A stretch of DNA of 64,000 nucleotides. It comes from Bacteroidetes bacterium GWF2_35_48. GTDB lineage: Bacteria; Bacteroidota; Bacteroidia; Bacteroidales; GWF2-35-48. The notes under the pieces were generated by a model. It did not search any database, was not told where the DNA came from, and worked only from the letters and a program-made list of their open reading frames with translations. The stretch covers positions 1 through 64,000 of the forward strand of contig MEOG01000105.1 in NCBI GenBank assembly GCA_001769125.1, read 5' to 3'. Made by a program: the position numbers and the translations under genes. Shown one piece after another: positions 43,119 through 52,597 of this stretch; positions within the stretch are counted from its first letter, which is position 1, and every line of letters starts with the position of its first letter.

Positions 43119-44240
43119 TTATTTTTTTACCGGTTTTATAAACTGAAAATTTTCAGATTTAAAAGCCAGAACTTCAACGCTTCCTTCATCGTTGTAGGTT
43201 TTTTCTATGCGGATATTTTTTCCTGTGCGTTTATTGAAGCTTCGTACAGCTGCTTCGGCAACATCAAGAAATGTAAGTGAGGTTTCTTTCAAACGATCTT
43301 CCTGCTTCATGAAAATTTTACGTATTTGTTTTTTTGCAAGCTGCGCAAGAGAGGGATGCTCTTCTGCTATTTCATTTTTAATAATAGGAAAAATACAGGT
43401 TGCGTTACGTAATTCAAGCTCTGTTCCTGCGCTTTCAGTATATGCTATGAAAGATTTACGCAACTTCATTTTTTCAAGAGGAATAAAATCTTTTTTGATA
43501 TTTGTTATATTATTTAATGTATCTGTTAAAGGTGTATTAAATTTTTGTATATGCTTTTGTGCTGGTAATTTTTTCTCTGTATATAATTTATTTTTTCGAG
43601 TCTTTTCTGTACTTTGATTTTTCTCATTAACATCTACAGTAGTGCTGTTTTGAATGTTATTAGATTTGTGAACAGAATTAGAAGTGTCTTTTATTTCAAC
43701 AACATTTGCAAGCTGCTTTTCATTTGATGTTTTAGAATTATTATTAGTAATATATACGACTATAAAAAGAATTACAGATGCAGCTATTCCGACAGCAGGC
43801 AATAAATATTTTCGATAATTTTTTTGAATTTTATATTTTTTCAGAGATGATTTTTTATCAAAAATAATATTATAATCGGGCTGCAGGCGTGTCTTTGCAA
43901 ACAAACCATAGTCGTTAATTTTTTCGGGATGTGTAAAAAGATAACGATCGAATTCTTTTTTCTGTTCTGTATTCAAATCTCCCTCAATGCGTGCGATGCA
44001 GGTTTCATCGAAGTTTTCGTTATTGAGAACAAGAGATTTTTGTGGAATTTCTTTTAATGATTCTTTCGCCTCAAATGAGATTTGTTCAGCAACAAGAAAG
44101 GTATCTCCCATACCTTCAAGTTCTGCTGCAAGATCTGCATTTTCTTTAAGGAACAGCATGAGCTGGCTTATCTGAAAGGGGCTTAACTTCCCGTCAAGAT
44201 AATCTATAAACCATATTTCATAATTGCTGCGTGTTATCAT
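43119..44240 (-). CDS. Putative membrane anti-sigma factor
   Basis: A 373-residue protein with one membrane helix at about 145-165. The cytoplasmic part carries two similar helical motifs, FIDYLDGKLSPFQISQL (11-27) and CIARIEGDLNTEQKKEFDR (81-99). Both fit the N-terminal pattern of anti-sigma factors without zinc ligands. The outer part is a lysine/asparagine/threonine-rich linker (about 170-245) and then a small folded domain. The gene starts 2 bases after the stop of an ECF sigma factor gene, so it is almost certainly its regulator. The outer-domain signal is unknown. Confidence 0.78.
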   Translation of the reverse strand: MITRSNYEIWFIDYLDGKLSPFQISQLMLFLKENADLAAELEGMGDTFLVAEQISFEAKESLKEIPQKSLVLNNENFDETCIARIEGDLNTEQKKEFDRYLFTHPEKINDYGLFAKTRLQPDYNIIFDKKSSLKKYKIQKNYRKYLLPAVGIAASVILFIVVYITNNNSKTSNEKQLANVVEIKDTSNSVHKSNNIQNSTTVDVNEKNQSTEKTRKNKLYTEKKLPAQKHIQKFNTPLTDTLNNITNIKKDFIPLEKMKLRKSFIAYTESAGTELELRNATCIFPIIKNEIAEEHPSLAQLAKKQIRKIFMKQEDRLKETSLTFLDVAEAAVRSFNKRTGKNIRIEKTYNDEGSVEVLAFKSENFQFIKPVKK

Positions 44241-44242
44241 TT

Positions 44243-44728
44243 TTATAGTACAGTTTCCATGTGTCCGATATATTGTTTCAAATACAACCTTGCCCTGTAA
44301 ATATATACTTTTACCTGCGATTCATTCAGCCCCGTTATTTCTCCGATTTCTTCGTAAGAATAGCCCTCGTAATCCCTCAGAAGAATAACGCTTTTCTGAT
44401 CTTCCGGAAGATTATTCAGGGCTCGGTGTAAAATTTCATTCAAATCTGAATATTGTTCCGAATGAGAAAAATCATCGGGTTTCACAGAATTAAAATCCGC
44501 CTTTTTCTTTTCCTTACGGAATAAATCTATCATCGTATGATAAGCTGTAGAAAAAAGATAAGAGCGTGATTTTTCAAAATCAATATTTTCATGATTGATC
44601 CACATCTTCTCATAACTGTCTTGTATAATATCATGTGCCTTGTCTTTATCTTTTACAGATTTTAAGACAAAACGGTACACCCGGTCTGAAAAACGGTCTA
44701 CACAAATATTATATTCTTTTGCAGTCAT
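44243..44728 (-). CDS. ECF RNA polymerase sigma factor
   Basis: A 161-residue sigma-70 factor of the extracytoplasmic function type. Region 2 has DIIQDSYEKMWINHENI and RSYLFSTAYHTMIDLFRK. Region 4 has LNNLPEDQKSVILLRDYEGYS, YEEIGEITGLNESQVKVYIYR. It is paired with the anti-sigma gene directly downstream. The outer-membrane receptor gene is divergent from it, and a perfect inverted repeat (44949-44965) lies before that gene. The receptor is therefore a likely target, by position only. Confidence 0.93.
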   Translation of the reverse strand: MTAKEYNICVDRFSDRVYRFVLKSVKDKDKAHDIIQDSYEKMWINHENIDFEKSRSYLFSTAYHTMIDLFRKEKKKADFNSVKPDDFSHSEQYSDLNEILHRALNNLPEDQKSVILLRDYEGYSYEEIGEITGLNESQVKVYIYRARLYLKQYIGHMETVL

Positions 44729-44948
44729 TCTGTAAAACGGACTCCTCTAAAAATTTATTCTGATACTATGACGTTTCTAAAATGCTAAATGTTACAGCAA
44801 AATTATTTATTTTTTGTTATGATATGTAAGTAGTTGTTTTTTAGATTCTTTTGAATAGTGATTTTTAAGCAACAAAAAACAAATCGCAGACTATTACATT
44901 CTTGATTTTTTTTATCATCCTCAATTAAACCTTTTTTTAAAACATTAG

Positions 44949-44965
44949 TCTAAACACTGTTTAGA
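44949..44965. promoter_or_regulatory. Inverted repeat 15 bases before the receptor gene
   Basis: TCTAAAC-act-GTTTAGA has perfect 7-base arms and lies between the divergent sigma factor and receptor genes, close to the receptor start. It is a candidate binding site for a regulator. No known motif is recognised. Confidence 0.45.
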
Positions 44966-44980
44966 TTTTAAATTTCATTT

Positions 44981-47551
44981 ATGTATAGAAGATTATTAGT
45001 AGCAGGGCTGGTTTTGATGTTTTCAATTTCGTTAGAGACTTTTGCGCAGGAAAATAAAGATCAGAAAAAAGATACAGAAAAAAGAAGAGAAGGGGGCAAG
45101 GGTGGTCCCGGTGGTATGAAGAACATGGCTATTGGGAAAATTTATGGCTCTGTAATTGATAAGCAATCGGAAGTTCCTATTGAATATGCAAATGTGATTT
45201 TGCACAGAGTAAAAGACTCCTCTTTGGTTACAGGAGGCATTACCGACAAGAAAGGTCGTTTTGTAATAGACAAAGTTCCACCCGGAAATTTTTACCTCAA
45301 AGTTCAATTTATCGGATACGCTCCTATAATTGTTCCGGGAATAAAAATTAATCCCCGTAGCCCTGAATATAATGCAGGAGTTATTCAGTTCAGCCCGTCA
45401 TCACTTGATTTATCTGAAGTAACTGTAACATCTGAGAAAAAACTTATAGAATACCATTTGGATAAAAAAGTGGTAAATGTTGAGAAAAATTTAGCTGCCA
45501 CGGGTGGTACGGCAATTGATGTGTTGAAAGATGTACCTTCTGTTGTTGTTGATGCAGATGGAAGTGTGAGCCTCCGTGGCAACAGCAATTTTACTATTTT
45601 AATTGATGGGAGACCCTCCCCTTTTTCGGGTGCAGATCAAACAGCCATTCTTGAGCAAATACAAGCCAGCGCGATTGAAACCATTGAGATTATTACAAAT
45701 CCCTCTGCTCGCTATCAGGCTGAAGGTATGACAGGAATCATAAACATAAAGCTAAAAAAGAAAATGAGTCAGGGCTTGAATGGTATTCTATCTCTGAATG
45801 CAGGAACAAGCACAATAATTCCTGGATCAGAAAAATTAAACGGTTCAGTAAATATGAATTATAATTTTGGAAAGGGAAATGTATTTTTTAGTTACGATGG
45901 TAGTACTAGAAAGATTAACGGATGGGGAGAAAGCGATCGCACAAATACATTATGGGATACGATCAACAATCAATATGTGTCAACCGATTATAAGCAATGG
46001 AGTCAAACATTTAAAGAAAGATTGAACAACTCTGTAAAACTTGGTACTGATTATTTTATTAATCAACAAAATTCTATTACAGGTTCTGTCTTATATAATT
46101 CCAGCAAAGGCTCAGGAAATGATAATGACTACTCTCATTCCTATAATAATGGATTGACGACAGACTATTTTCATAACAAAGAAAATGAACATGAAAATGA
46201 TTACTCCTTAAATTATTCTCTTTTCTATAAGAAAAAATTTGATGAAAAAGATCGGGAATTAACATCTGATATTACAATAAATACATCAAGAAACAAAGAA
46301 GACAATGAAACACTTTTGCAGTATTACCTTTCAGATACCATAACGCCTACTGGTTTTCCAGAAAATGAACTTAATAATACAGATTACAAAAGTTACAACA
46401 TAAATGCGCAGGCCGATTACGTCCATCCTCTTGATACTACAGCCCGTTTTGAAACCGGATATAAATATTCCAACAACAACATTGACATGGATTATATATT
46501 TAATACGTATGATTACGCATCAGATGTGTGGGATGTAGATTCTAATTATACCAATCATTTTATTTATAACCAGCAGATACACGCAGCGTATGGAATATTT
46601 TCAAAAGTATATAACAAATTTACTTTTCAGCTTGGATTAAGAGCAGAATATACAATCGTTAATTCTGATCTGAAAACAACAAATATTAAATCGAACGATG
46701 AGTATATAGGATTGTTTCCGAGTGTGCATGTAACAAGAAAAATCAATGAACAGAATGACATTCAGATAAGCTACAGCCGAAGAGTAAACAGACCTCGTAT
46801 GTGGTCATTGAATCCGTTTGTAAATAAAATGAGTCCGCTTCAATATAGAATGGGAAATCCAGATCTAAAACCGGAATATGTCAATTCTATTGAAATTGGG
46901 CACAGCTTCTCTTTACCTAAAATTGTAAATGTAAATTCTTCGATTTTTTATAAGCAGATTAATGATGTAATAAAGCATTACAGCAGGTTAGATTCAATTA
47001 CAAATATTACGTATTCAACCAGTAAAAATTTCACGAATGCAGATTCTTATGGAATAGAAATGCAGGCAGACGGACAGATTTTCAAATGGTGGAAAATTAT
47101 TGGAAGCGGCAGTTTTTTCAGAACAATTATATATGGAGACGCAGAGAGCAATACAACCACCACAGACAATTTCAGTTGGACATCCCGCTTGTCTTCAAAC
47201 ATGAAATTCTGGGAAAATTTTGACATTCAAATTTCAGGCAATTTCAGAGGTCCGATGCTTACGCCACAGGGGCAAATGAAACCATCTTACGGTGTTGATA
47301 TTGCAATGAAAAAAGATATTATGAAAGAAAAAGCTTCTGTAAGTTTGCGTGTGAGCGATGTCTTCAATACACAAAAATTCGGCATAGAACAAAGTGGGGA
47401 AGGTTTTACATTTAATCACACCCGCAAACGAGAATCACAGGTTTTTTATGTAAGTTTTACATATAAAATCAATGAAGGAATGAAACAAAAACAACGCCGC
47501 AAACCACAGGAAGGCAGCGGTGGCGGTGGAGATGAAGGCGAAATGTTTTAG
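44981..47551 (+). CDS. TonB-dependent-receptor-like outer-membrane protein
   Basis: An 856-residue protein of the outer-membrane beta-barrel family (OMP_b-brl_3 type). A signal peptide (1-22) is followed by a charged glycine-rich linker (EKRREGGKGGPGG), a carboxypeptidase-regulatory-like domain (about 48-130, IYGSVIDKQSEVPIEYANVIL) and a plug domain with GTAIDVLKDVPSVVVDADG and LRGNSNFTILIDGRP. The barrel ends in aromatic strands. The tail is again glycine-rich (EGSGGGGDEGEMF). No SusD partner follows, so it is not a typical glycan-uptake pair. The ligand is unknown. It is divergent from the ECF sigma/anti-sigma genes, which may control it. Confidence 0.85.
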   Translation: MYRRLLVAGLVLMFSISLETFAQENKDQKKDTEKRREGGKGGPGGMKNMAIGKIYGSVIDKQSEVPIEYANVILHRVKDSSLVTGGITDKKGRFVIDKVPPGNFYLKVQFIGYAPIIVPGIKINPRSPEYNAGVIQFSPSSLDLSEVTVTSEKKLIEYHLDKKVVNVEKNLAATGGTAIDVLKDVPSVVVDADGSVSLRGNSNFTILIDGRPSPFSGADQTAILEQIQASAIETIEIITNPSARYQAEGMTGIINIKLKKKMSQGLNGILSLNAGTSTIIPGSEKLNGSVNMNYNFGKGNVFFSYDGSTRKINGWGESDRTNTLWDTINNQYVSTDYKQWSQTFKERLNNSVKLGTDYFINQQNSITGSVLYNSSKGSGNDNDYSHSYNNGLTTDYFHNKENEHENDYSLNYSLFYKKKFDEKDRELTSDITINTSRNKEDNETLLQYYLSDTITPTGFPENELNNTDYKSYNINAQADYVHPLDTTARFETGYKYSNNNIDMDYIFNTYDYASDVWDVDSNYTNHFIYNQQIHAAYGIFSKVYNKFTFQLGLRAEYTIVNSDLKTTNIKSNDEYIGLFPSVHVTRKINEQNDIQISYSRRVNRPRMWSLNPFVNKMSPLQYRMGNPDLKPEYVNSIEIGHSFSLPKIVNVNSSIFYKQINDVIKHYSRLDSITNITYSTSKNFTNADSYGIEMQADGQIFKWWKIIGSGSFFRTIIYGDAESNTTTTDNFSWTSRLSSNMKFWENFDIQISGNFRGPMLTPQGQMKPSYGVDIAMKKDIMKEKASVSLRVSDVFNTQKFGIEQSGEGFTFNHTRKRESQVFYVSFTYKINEGMKQKQRRKPQEGSGGGGDEGEMF

Positions 47552-47569
47552 TGGAGTTATGTTGTTTAA

Positions 47570-47743
47570 GGTTGCAGGTTTAAGGTTTCAACCGCTGATT
47601 GAGCGAAGTCGAAGTCAAGGTTTAAGGTTGTTGAATATTGAATGTTTGTTCGTTAAAAATATTCAATAATCAACATCAAATAATCAATAATCAACAACCC
47701 GCAACACTCACAACCTGCAACTTGCAACCCTTTCAACTTGCAA
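47570..47743. repeat. Palindrome- and heptamer-rich convergent spacer
   Basis: This spacer lies between the convergent receptor and TPR genes. The left side has AAGGTTGCAGGTTTAAGG and GATTGAGCGAAGTCGAAGTC words. The right side has CAACCTGCAACTTGCAAC words that can pair with the left ones. The centre is GTTGAATATTGAAT against ATATTCAATAATCAAC. It may act as a bidirectional terminator. Confidence 0.55.
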
Positions 47744-48376
47744 CTATTTAATATACCCCAAACCTTCTATAGCAGACTTATCATCGGGAGAAATTGTAAG
47801 AACTTTGTTAAATAATAATTTTGCTTTCGCGAAATCGCCTTTTTGGTAATTTGTCCATGCAAACATTAACAAACCATCGTAATCAAAAGGATAGAGGTTA
47901 ACAACCATTTCAAAATATCTAAAGGCTTTATCATAATCTTTTTTACCATAATAAATAAGACCTAGTCTGTAATTCGCTGTTGAATTGGATGGGTCAACAC
48001 TAATAATTTTCTCATACTGTAGCTGCACCTGATCCCATTTTGCAAGCTGAGAAGCAGGATAAACCATACCAAGGCGAGGCTCTACTGCAAACGGTTTCAG
48101 GTCAATTGCTTTCTGATAATATGCTACAGATTCTGTAAACCTTCCCGAAGAATAATTCAACCAGCCCAGTCGCAAATTTACTTCGTATTTGTAATTAAAT
48201 TCATTTTCTACTTTTTTTAGCTCATCAATTGCTTTGTTGTACTCGCCCTTTTTCTCCATAGCATAGCTTTCCTTAAAAGCATTAATAACTTTTGTATCCT
48301 GACTGTAAGTCTGTAATGCAACAGACATTATCAATACAAAAATAAAACCGATGTTTGTTTTTTTTAAAATTTCCAT
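47744..48376 (-). CDS. Exported TPR-repeat protein
   Basis: A 210-residue protein with a signal peptide (1-25, ends LQTYSQ) and four to five tetratricopeptide repeats (about 30-205). Examples are KKGEYNKAIDELKKVENEF, SSGRFTESVAYYQKAIDLKP, GKKDYDKAFRYFEMVVNLYP and QKGDFAKAKLLFNKVLTISP. TPR arrays act as protein-protein scaffolds. Its start overlaps the end of the 506-residue gene by 13 bases, so it is the last member of the urea-transporter operon. Confidence 0.88.
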   Translation of the reverse strand: MEILKKTNIGFIFVLIMSVALQTYSQDTKVINAFKESYAMEKKGEYNKAIDELKKVENEFNYKYEVNLRLGWLNYSSGRFTESVAYYQKAIDLKPFAVEPRLGMVYPASQLAKWDQVQLQYEKIISVDPSNSTANYRLGLIYYGKKDYDKAFRYFEMVVNLYPFDYDGLLMFAWTNYQKGDFAKAKLLFNKVLTISPDDKSAIEGLGYIK

Positions 48377-49884
48377 TTTATACCTCCTGTTAATGTGTGA
48401 CTAAAATATTTATAACTGTATTTTGAATACGCTTCCGGTTCAGACCATGATTGGTATGTATTTTCGAGTTCTTTTATCCCATATCGTAATGAAACTTCAA
48501 TATTTGGTTTTAGAATTACGAACAAAGATACTGTATATTTTTGTTTTATTTTTTCAATATTATTATAAACAATATATGCATTGCGCTCATGGAAGTTGGA
48601 AATCGTACCAAAAGTAGCAGACAATTCTGTCCATAATTTCGAGAAAATTTTAAATCCGGCAATTTGCTCATAAATCAATCTGCTTTCTGTAGTGCGCGTT
48701 GTAGTGGCTCTTCTTCCTCTTCCGCTTGTTGTTGATGTTATTTCATTCCAATTTGTAAGATTTCCGATGAAGTAAAGATTTTTATTTCCAAGTGGCATAT
48801 ATAAGGCAGAAAGTCCAAATTGCTGTTGCTGCTTTGCATTAATTTTTGAAAGAGCTGCATAAACGCCAAAATTAAATTTAGAAATTGCTTTTGAGTAGCT
48901 AAGTCCTATAATAAAATCTGTAAAACCGGTATCTGTTTTTGTTATATTTACAGAAGGGTAAGACATGTTTATCGTGTTGTAATTTGTATCTCCGGATGCC
49001 GTAATAATTTGAACTAAAGCAGGAGAGGTTTTTATCACATTGGCTTCATGATAAGCTGGATACTGAAGATTAATAATATGCAAAAACGGAGACCATGTAT
49101 TGCCCTTTCCAGGGTAAAAAGAAAAATTCAGATAATACTGTTTCTGATTTAATTTATAATCTTCAAATGTGGAATTCACTTTTTTCTTTATTGTAGTATC
49201 TGTTATCTGTCCATTATTAATCGTTTTTACCGGAAAATTAAAATCCGGTTGTACATTTTGAAACTGGTAATTCTTTGAAAAAATAAAATTTGAAAAAGCA
49301 TGAAAAATTTTAACCGCTTTTGAAGGAATATGCGAAATTCCAATTGTATAGAAAAAAGTTGTATGAATAAAATCATTTTTCCCCATGATACTGTCTTCAC
49401 GAAGCAGGTTTAAATCTTTTGAAAAATCGTATGCTTCTGATTTGCTATATCCTCCTTCAGGATGAACACCAGCAAGAAAAGCCGGAATTTTTAATCCGAG
49501 ACGCTTTTTCATTTCGGGAGAAAATGTATACGCTAATTTTTGCGCATCTCCATCCCTTCCTGAAAACAGATAGCTGAAATACATGTATTCAAGCGCAGTT
49601 TCGTTGGATGGGTCGAATTCAAGAGCTTTCTCAAAATGATTTTGTGCTGCAACATAATTTTTCTTTTCGTAATATGCAATGCCGATTCTCATACGCAAAA
49701 AATAATAATCAAGACCATTTGCAATAGCATTAAGACCAGTTTTTATTAAAGCATTCCAGTTTTGTTCATTGTATTGCTGATAGCTTATCCTGTCAACATA
49801 AGCAAAGCTTGTAGTATCCTGCGCGAATAAAAAACGAACGGATATAGCAAAAAAGAAAGCTGTTATTGCGACAATTCTAAACAT
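48364..49884 (-). CDS. Exported TPR/outer-membrane beta-barrel protein
   Basis: A 506-residue protein with a signal peptide (1-21, FLFAQ). Two or three TPR-like units at about 35-125 include AYYEKKNYVAAQNHFEKALEFDP. From about 160 to the end there is a strand-rich region with the alternating pattern of an outer-membrane barrel and a C-terminal strand TLTGGIKWKF. It overlaps the upstream transporter/peptidase gene by 22 bases and the downstream TPR gene by 13 bases, so the three proteins are probably made together and may form an envelope complex. The combination of TPR and barrel suggests an anchor or channel; its function is not known. Confidence 0.75.
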   Translation of the reverse strand: MFRIVAITAFFFAISVRFLFAQDTTSFAYVDRISYQQYNEQNWNALIKTGLNAIANGLDYYFLRMRIGIAYYEKKNYVAAQNHFEKALEFDPSNETALEYMYFSYLFSGRDGDAQKLAYTFSPEMKKRLGLKIPAFLAGVHPEGGYSKSEAYDFSKDLNLLREDSIMGKNDFIHTTFFYTIGISHIPSKAVKIFHAFSNFIFSKNYQFQNVQPDFNFPVKTINNGQITDTTIKKKVNSTFEDYKLNQKQYYLNFSFYPGKGNTWSPFLHIINLQYPAYHEANVIKTSPALVQIITASGDTNYNTINMSYPSVNITKTDTGFTDFIIGLSYSKAISKFNFGVYAALSKINAKQQQQFGLSALYMPLGNKNLYFIGNLTNWNEITSTTSGRGRRATTTRTTESRLIYEQIAGFKIFSKLWTELSATFGTISNFHERNAYIVYNNIEKIKQKYTVSLFVILKPNIEVSLRYGIKELENTYQSWSEPEAYSKYSYKYFSHTLTGGIKWKF

Positions 49885-52061
49885 TTTAACTGAATTAATT
49901 TTTCTTTATCTGTAATGATTATTTTACTAAAACCCTTTTCTGTGATTTCTACTTCATAGCTTATTTTTCCAACAACTTTATTAAAAATACTTTTCTCAAC
50001 AACAGACGAAATTTTAATAAGAGAAGGACTCAAATCATTATCCGCAGATTCATAAATTACATCGTATTTTGCTTTATAAAAAATATAAAACGGCGCAATA
50101 AAATCCTGAAAAAACAGAGAAGATTTTTTGAATAAATGGTGTAAAGGAAAAGCATCTGTCAGTTTCAAGCCTTTATAAAAACCTGTTTGTATTTTGTAAA
50201 AGCCCAGGAAAAAATAGTACAATAGGGATGATTTATCTCCTACGAAATTTTTAAAATAAAATACATACCCGTCGAAAAAGAAATATGCGAAAGATTCTGT
50301 GTCCTTACAATAAATATAAGAATTATTATGAATATCCGTAAACACTTCCCATTCTATCTCTCGGGTATTCTCATTTTCTTTAACTTCAAATTTCAATTTC
50401 TGACCAGGAATAAAATGAAATGTTTTATATAATAATGTATTCTTTTCAATATTGGAAACCCTTTCGAATTGTTTTGGAAAAGTAAAAGATTCAAGAGAAA
50501 AAGTTTCTTTAAAATGCCGGATATAAGAACTAACCGGATATTTAATAGTCTTTGAGCCTATAAAAGGAGTAGCCTGTAGCTGAAAATGAAGATGCGGCTG
50601 GGGCGACCTGCCTGAATTTCCGCAAGAAGCAAGCTGCTGACCCTGTTTTACATTTTCACCTATATATACCTTAAACGAGTCGGGTTGCAAATGGCACAAT
50701 TTGGAATACAAAAATTCAGAATGTTTTATAATAATTGTGTTTCCCCAGTTTTCTGTTGTATTGATATCGCCAATATTATTGTCAGGAATTTTGTCTTCAA
50801 TCTGTACTACCGTTCCTGGTGCAGGAGCAAGAATCATCTTTCCATAACAATGGTAATCCTCTGCCTTTGTACCCATTCCCCGAAAGGGTCTGTTTTCATC
50901 GTCTAAAATTTCAAAGTCCCATGCATATTTCCACTCTTCTTTATGCGTATGCTTTCCATCATGCCCCTGCGTAACCGACCAAACACCCCAGAAAGGAAGT
51001 TTGATGGGGAAATGCCATGCTTTATCAAATCGTTGATTGGCGTTATGAAAAGTATAAAGATTAGCTTCAGGCGTGCTTTGCATGATATAAGGTTCGGCTA
51101 ATAATGCCGATTTATACAGCCTCATTTTTATTGTGTATACAAAAAGAAGCACTACAAAATTAAATGGCAATGAGAAAATAGAAAGCTGCCATACTTCCAG
51201 TATTTTCGAGAAACTTATGCTGATAACAATAACAAGAGGAACCAACAGAATTGTCCATAAATACGACATTCTGGATGGAATAATAAAGACTCCGCCTACA
51301 GCAATGGATGTCAGAATAAAATTAAAACCGATATGATTATAACTTAAATCTGTGATTTCAGCGCCCGTAAAACCATATACAAGGTATGCAGTAAAAAACC
51401 CAAACAATGAAAGAGTAAACGCAATTCTTGAAAAATATAACAAGCCAATAGCAATCAATATTCCTGCGAGTAAATTATATTGAAAAAAGATAGCGCCCAA
51501 AGAAATAAAATATACTTTCAAGGGAAGATATAAACCCAGATTTGTCCACCATGTGTAGAGTTCAACAAGCGATTGTCCTCCGATATCGTACAATTCATTA
51601 AGTTTATACAGACCTCTGCTGCTCAGCTCCAGTGCCTGAAAATCGCGCATTGATAATGTTATCATCCATAACGAAAGCAGAAAAGGAATACTGAGATAAG
51701 GAAGATAGTATTTACCAATAACTGCTTCAAGCAATACACTAATAAAAAAAGTAAGAATTGCAGCCGCGATAATTACAAGCAAAAGCGGATAGGATGGCGC
51801 ATAAAAAATTCCAATTCCTAAGCCAACAAGAAGACTGTTGAAACTGTAATAACCTGATGTAATTTTATATTTATCGTAGCCAAGCCAGTAAGCTAAACCG
51901 ATAGATAACACAACAGAAGCAATGCCACACAAGCCCGCGAACCAATCAAAAAAAGATACAACTAATAAAATAAAAGCAAAGGCTTTTTTGTCTGAAAAGA
52001 AAATCTGGGAGTAACTGTTGAATATTCCCGAAATAATATTTTTAAATTCAATTCGCTGCAA
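49863..52061 (-). CDS. Urea transporter fused to M23 peptidase domain
   Basis: A 732-residue fusion. Residues 1-315 form about ten membrane helices with the urea-transporter (UT) pattern: GLCGIASVVLSIGLAYWLG, then YYSFNSLLVGLGIGIFY and a repeat-related second half with YNHIGFNFILTSIAVGG. A soluble part follows, with an M23 (LytM-like) domain at about 345-515. Its expected zinc ligands are the His of THKEEWKYAWDF, the Asp of the same segment, and HLHFQ; GNSGRSPQPHLHF is the usual glycine-rich lead-in. The C-terminal 200 residues have no domain I recognise. The fusion links urea uptake to cell-wall or envelope binding or cleavage. It is the first gene of a three-gene overlapping operon. No urease gene is in the window. 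Confidence 0.85.
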   Translation of the reverse strand: MQRIEFKNIISGIFNSYSQIFFSDKKAFAFILLVVSFFDWFAGLCGIASVVLSIGLAYWLGYDKYKITSGYYSFNSLLVGLGIGIFYAPSYPLLLVIIAAAILTFFISVLLEAVIGKYYLPYLSIPFLLSLWMITLSMRDFQALELSSRGLYKLNELYDIGGQSLVELYTWWTNLGLYLPLKVYFISLGAIFFQYNLLAGILIAIGLLYFSRIAFTLSLFGFFTAYLVYGFTGAEITDLSYNHIGFNFILTSIAVGGVFIIPSRMSYLWTILLVPLVIVISISFSKILEVWQLSIFSLPFNFVVLLFVYTIKMRLYKSALLAEPYIMQSTPEANLYTFHNANQRFDKAWHFPIKLPFWGVWSVTQGHDGKHTHKEEWKYAWDFEILDDENRPFRGMGTKAEDYHCYGKMILAPAPGTVVQIEDKIPDNNIGDINTTENWGNTIIIKHSEFLYSKLCHLQPDSFKVYIGENVKQGQQLASCGNSGRSPQPHLHFQLQATPFIGSKTIKYPVSSYIRHFKETFSLESFTFPKQFERVSNIEKNTLLYKTFHFIPGQKLKFEVKENENTREIEWEVFTDIHNNSYIYCKDTESFAYFFFDGYVFYFKNFVGDKSSLLYYFFLGFYKIQTGFYKGLKLTDAFPLHHLFKKSSLFFQDFIAPFYIFYKAKYDVIYESADNDLSPSLIKISSVVEKSIFNKVVGKISYEVEITEKGFSKIIITDKEKLIQLKCLELSQ

Positions 52062-52597
52062 AATTTCTATTTTATTAACGGATACAAATATTCAAAAATA
52101 GGTTTTAATTTTGTTATATAATTAAGAAATAAAATTACAAAATTTGTTTGAAAAAAAAAGTACCATCCCTGCAAGTAAGGCATTCGTACTCTAAAATAGA
52201 GACTGTGCAAAAAAATATACAGAAAAAAATACTCTGAAATGGTTTCGAATTTAAAGAATATTCAAATAAGTTAATATGATATTCCGAAAAAACAGAAATG
52301 CGTACAAAATATAAAGTTGTATCTTCACTGTCGGACTAACAGCAAATTTAGAAAGAAATTTTTCAATCAGAAATGCAGATTTTTCAATTATTGACTTGAA
52401 AAAAACACTGCTGTGTATTTTAAATGTAAAAACAATAAACAAAAAAATCAACAAGCATTGAATGTTAAATATCTTTTAATCAATAACTTATAATTTTAAG
52501 ATTAAAATAAATGTAGTTATCTCATTTTAAAAAGTAAAAAAAAATATGGAGATTGATGTTTTTTGTATAATTTTGGAAAAACAAAAAACGATAAAAC
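52062..52597. other. AT-rich intergenic region
   Basis: A 536-base gap between divergent transcription units. TAATTTTG at 52568-52575 fits the -7 promoter consensus and lies 23 bases before the lipoprotein start. GAGACTGTGCAAAAAA at about 52200 resembles a word seen at ends of some insertion sequences, but no transposase remains are recognisable. I see no gene. Confidence 0.4.

Noticed and set aside
52190-52460. Insertion-sequence remnant
   Set aside because: GAGACTGTGCAAAAAA resembles some IS ends and a 67-codon frame follows on the minus strand, but no transposase motif, second end or target duplication is visible.
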